Shown in pieces: positions 4,867 through 5,832 of a stretch of DNA of 5,832 nucleotides. Position numbers and translations under genes: made by a program. This DNA comes from Thermoplasmata archaeon (GTDB lineage Archaea > Thermoplasmatota > Thermoplasmata > Thermoplasmatales > Thermoplasmataceae): positions 1-5,832 of the forward strand of contig JAJZAR010000087.1 of the NCBI GenBank assembly GCA_021799315.1, given 5' to 3'. How positions within the stretch are numbered: the stretch's first letter is position 1; every line of letters begins with the position of its first letter. The notes under the pieces are model-generated. The model had not been told where the DNA came from. It ran no database searches and worked only from the letters and a program-made list of their open reading frames with translations.

Positions 4867-5832
4867 ATGCTATTATCTATAGTTGAGCTCGGAGATTCTC
4901 TACTGGAAAGAAGTGATTCTAAAAGCATATCCAACTTGATATTAGTTCCGAAAGTAAAATATGATAAGAAGCATGTTGTCGGAATAGTGGATTTCAATGT
5001 GGAAAAGGGGCAGGTAAGATTTACATTTAATCAAATTTCTGAAACAGAGGACCTAAAAGAAATCGCCGAAAAATACCATTTTGTTGGAAACTCAAAAAGC
5101 AACAATCCTCAATGGGCGCTGACAACTACCAATCTTGGATATCTACTGACAGACTCAATCATTAATTTGCTCAAAACAGTCCCCTCTGGTGATCTGCATG
5201 ACAAACTGGAGAGCATTTCGAAAATTTTCTTTAAGGACGTTAGTTTCGCAGACTTCAAAAAAAGTAAAGCCATTGATCTCACTAAGGTAGACACAACTAA
5301 CCTTCAAGGAATTAAGCTTGATGATTACTACCCAAATGATAGTTCAGTACTTGACAAAAAACGGAAAGAATTTATCGACGGGCTGTCAAAAGAGATATCC
5401 AAACATCTCTTAGATAGCGGGCAGGAAGTCGTCTTTTGGTCTGTATCCCTTATGGGAAATTTGCTGTGCGGAATGCACGAAAATGAATATGACCAGGTAA
5501 TTAGGCAGAAAGTAATGAGAGATAGTTCTACAGGTGGAGAGCAGGGCGTATGTTCAATTTGTGGATATAAAGGTTCGGTTTCTTACGAAGGGACGACGAA
5601 TCTTAGCTTTAAGTATTACATAACCGACAAGATCAATTTCGCAAGCAACATTGACGACACTGGTTTTAGAAAGAACATGACGATTTGCAAATCTTGCTCG
5701 GAGAAATTGGTTGCTGCTGAGAGATTTCTGAATAATGATATGAAGGTTATGATCGGAGGCTTTCCGGTCTATCTAATTCCTCTTATTCCCGGAGGCACAG
5801 TTGATAAAAAGGAAATTAGAAGACTGTCCGGG
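4867..5832 (+). CDS. cas8b: Type I-B Cascade large subunit Cas8b (Csh1/TM1802 family), 3'-truncated by window
   Basis: The frame is open from the ATG at 4867 to the window edge, giving the first 322 residues. It is the large subunit of the type I-B effector, which helps recognise the PAM and positions target DNA for Cas3. The N-terminal 180 residues are poorly conserved. The diagnostic part is a four-cysteine zinc-ribbon: CSIC at C229/C232 and CKSC at C274/C277, with FKYYITDKINFAS between them and EKLVAAERFLNN...VYLIPLI after. That arrangement is the hallmark of the TM1802/Csh1 family as I know it (pattern 'DK..FAS ... C..C..KL ... YLIP'). The start is one base after the cas6 stop with GGGTGA upstream, so the two are cotranscribed. 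The remaining C-terminal part, expected to be another 200-350 residues, lies outside. A Cas8a-type (Cst1) assignment is the main alternative. Confidence 0.85.
   Translation, partial: MLLSIVELGDSLLERSDSKSISNLILVPKVKYDKKHVVGIVDFNVEKGQVRFTFNQISETEDLKEIAEKYHFVGNSKSNNPQWALTTTNLGYLLTDSIINLLKTVPSGDLHDKLESISKIFFKDVSFADFKKSKAIDLTKVDTTNLQGIKLDDYYPNDSSVLDKKRKEFIDGLSKEISKHLLDSGQEVVFWSVSLMGNLLCGMHENEYDQVIRQKVMRDSSTGGEQGVCSICGYKGSVSYEGTTNLSFKYYITDKINFASNIDDTGFRKNMTICKSCSEKLVAAERFLNNDMKVMIGGFPVYLIPLIPGGTVDKKEIRRLSG

Noticed and set aside
4707..5294. Minus-strand ORFs opposite cas6 and cas8b
   Set aside because: They are antisense to well-supported cas genes and have no start context or motifs.

Overview
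The window looks archaeal. AT-rich TATA/BRE-like elements sit directly in front of a start codon, T-run terminators are used, GGAGGT/GGGTGA ribosome-binding sites are present, and a type I-B CRISPR-Cas locus lies next to a MctP-like sodium:solute symporter and IS3/IS5-type insertion sequences. I lean towards an acidophilic or thermoacidophilic Thermoplasmatota (Ferroplasma/Cuniculiplasma-like). That placement is an inference from style and gene content; no phylogenetic marker gene is present.

Layout, left to right: (1) positions 2-1126 hold the C-terminal part of a solute symporter gene that begins before the window and ends at a T-run terminator. (2) 1127-1429 is an AT-rich gene-free stretch with an iterated GATAAAAAT motif, including a near-perfect 19-bp tandem repeat. 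(3) 1430-2723 is an apparently complete 1,294-bp IS3-family insertion sequence on the minus strand, with TGATC-type terminal inverted repeats and intact orfA and orfB overlapping by ATGA. (4) About 2751-3845 is a decayed IS5-type element, also on the minus strand. Its transposase can be read end to end except for two in-frame TAG codons and one probable +1 frameshift near the N-terminus. (5) 3846-4103 is a leader region with a weak coding-like remnant and a TATA/BRE-like promoter. (6) 4104-5832 holds the start of a type I-B CRISPR-Cas operon on the plus strand: a complete cas6, then a cas8b (Csh1/TM1802-type) gene that runs off the right edge. The cas8b gene is easy to overlook because it has no stop codon inside the window.

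Together the last two genes encode the crRNA-processing nuclease and the large subunit of a type I-B Cascade complex; cas7, cas5, cas3 and the adaptation genes would be expected downstream. No CRISPR repeat-spacer array is visible. The two insertion sequences fill the space between the transporter and the cas operon. The intact IS3 and the degraded IS5 appear to have arrived at different times. Neither element has an obvious target-site duplication, so simple single insertions into one ancestral spacer are not demonstrated.
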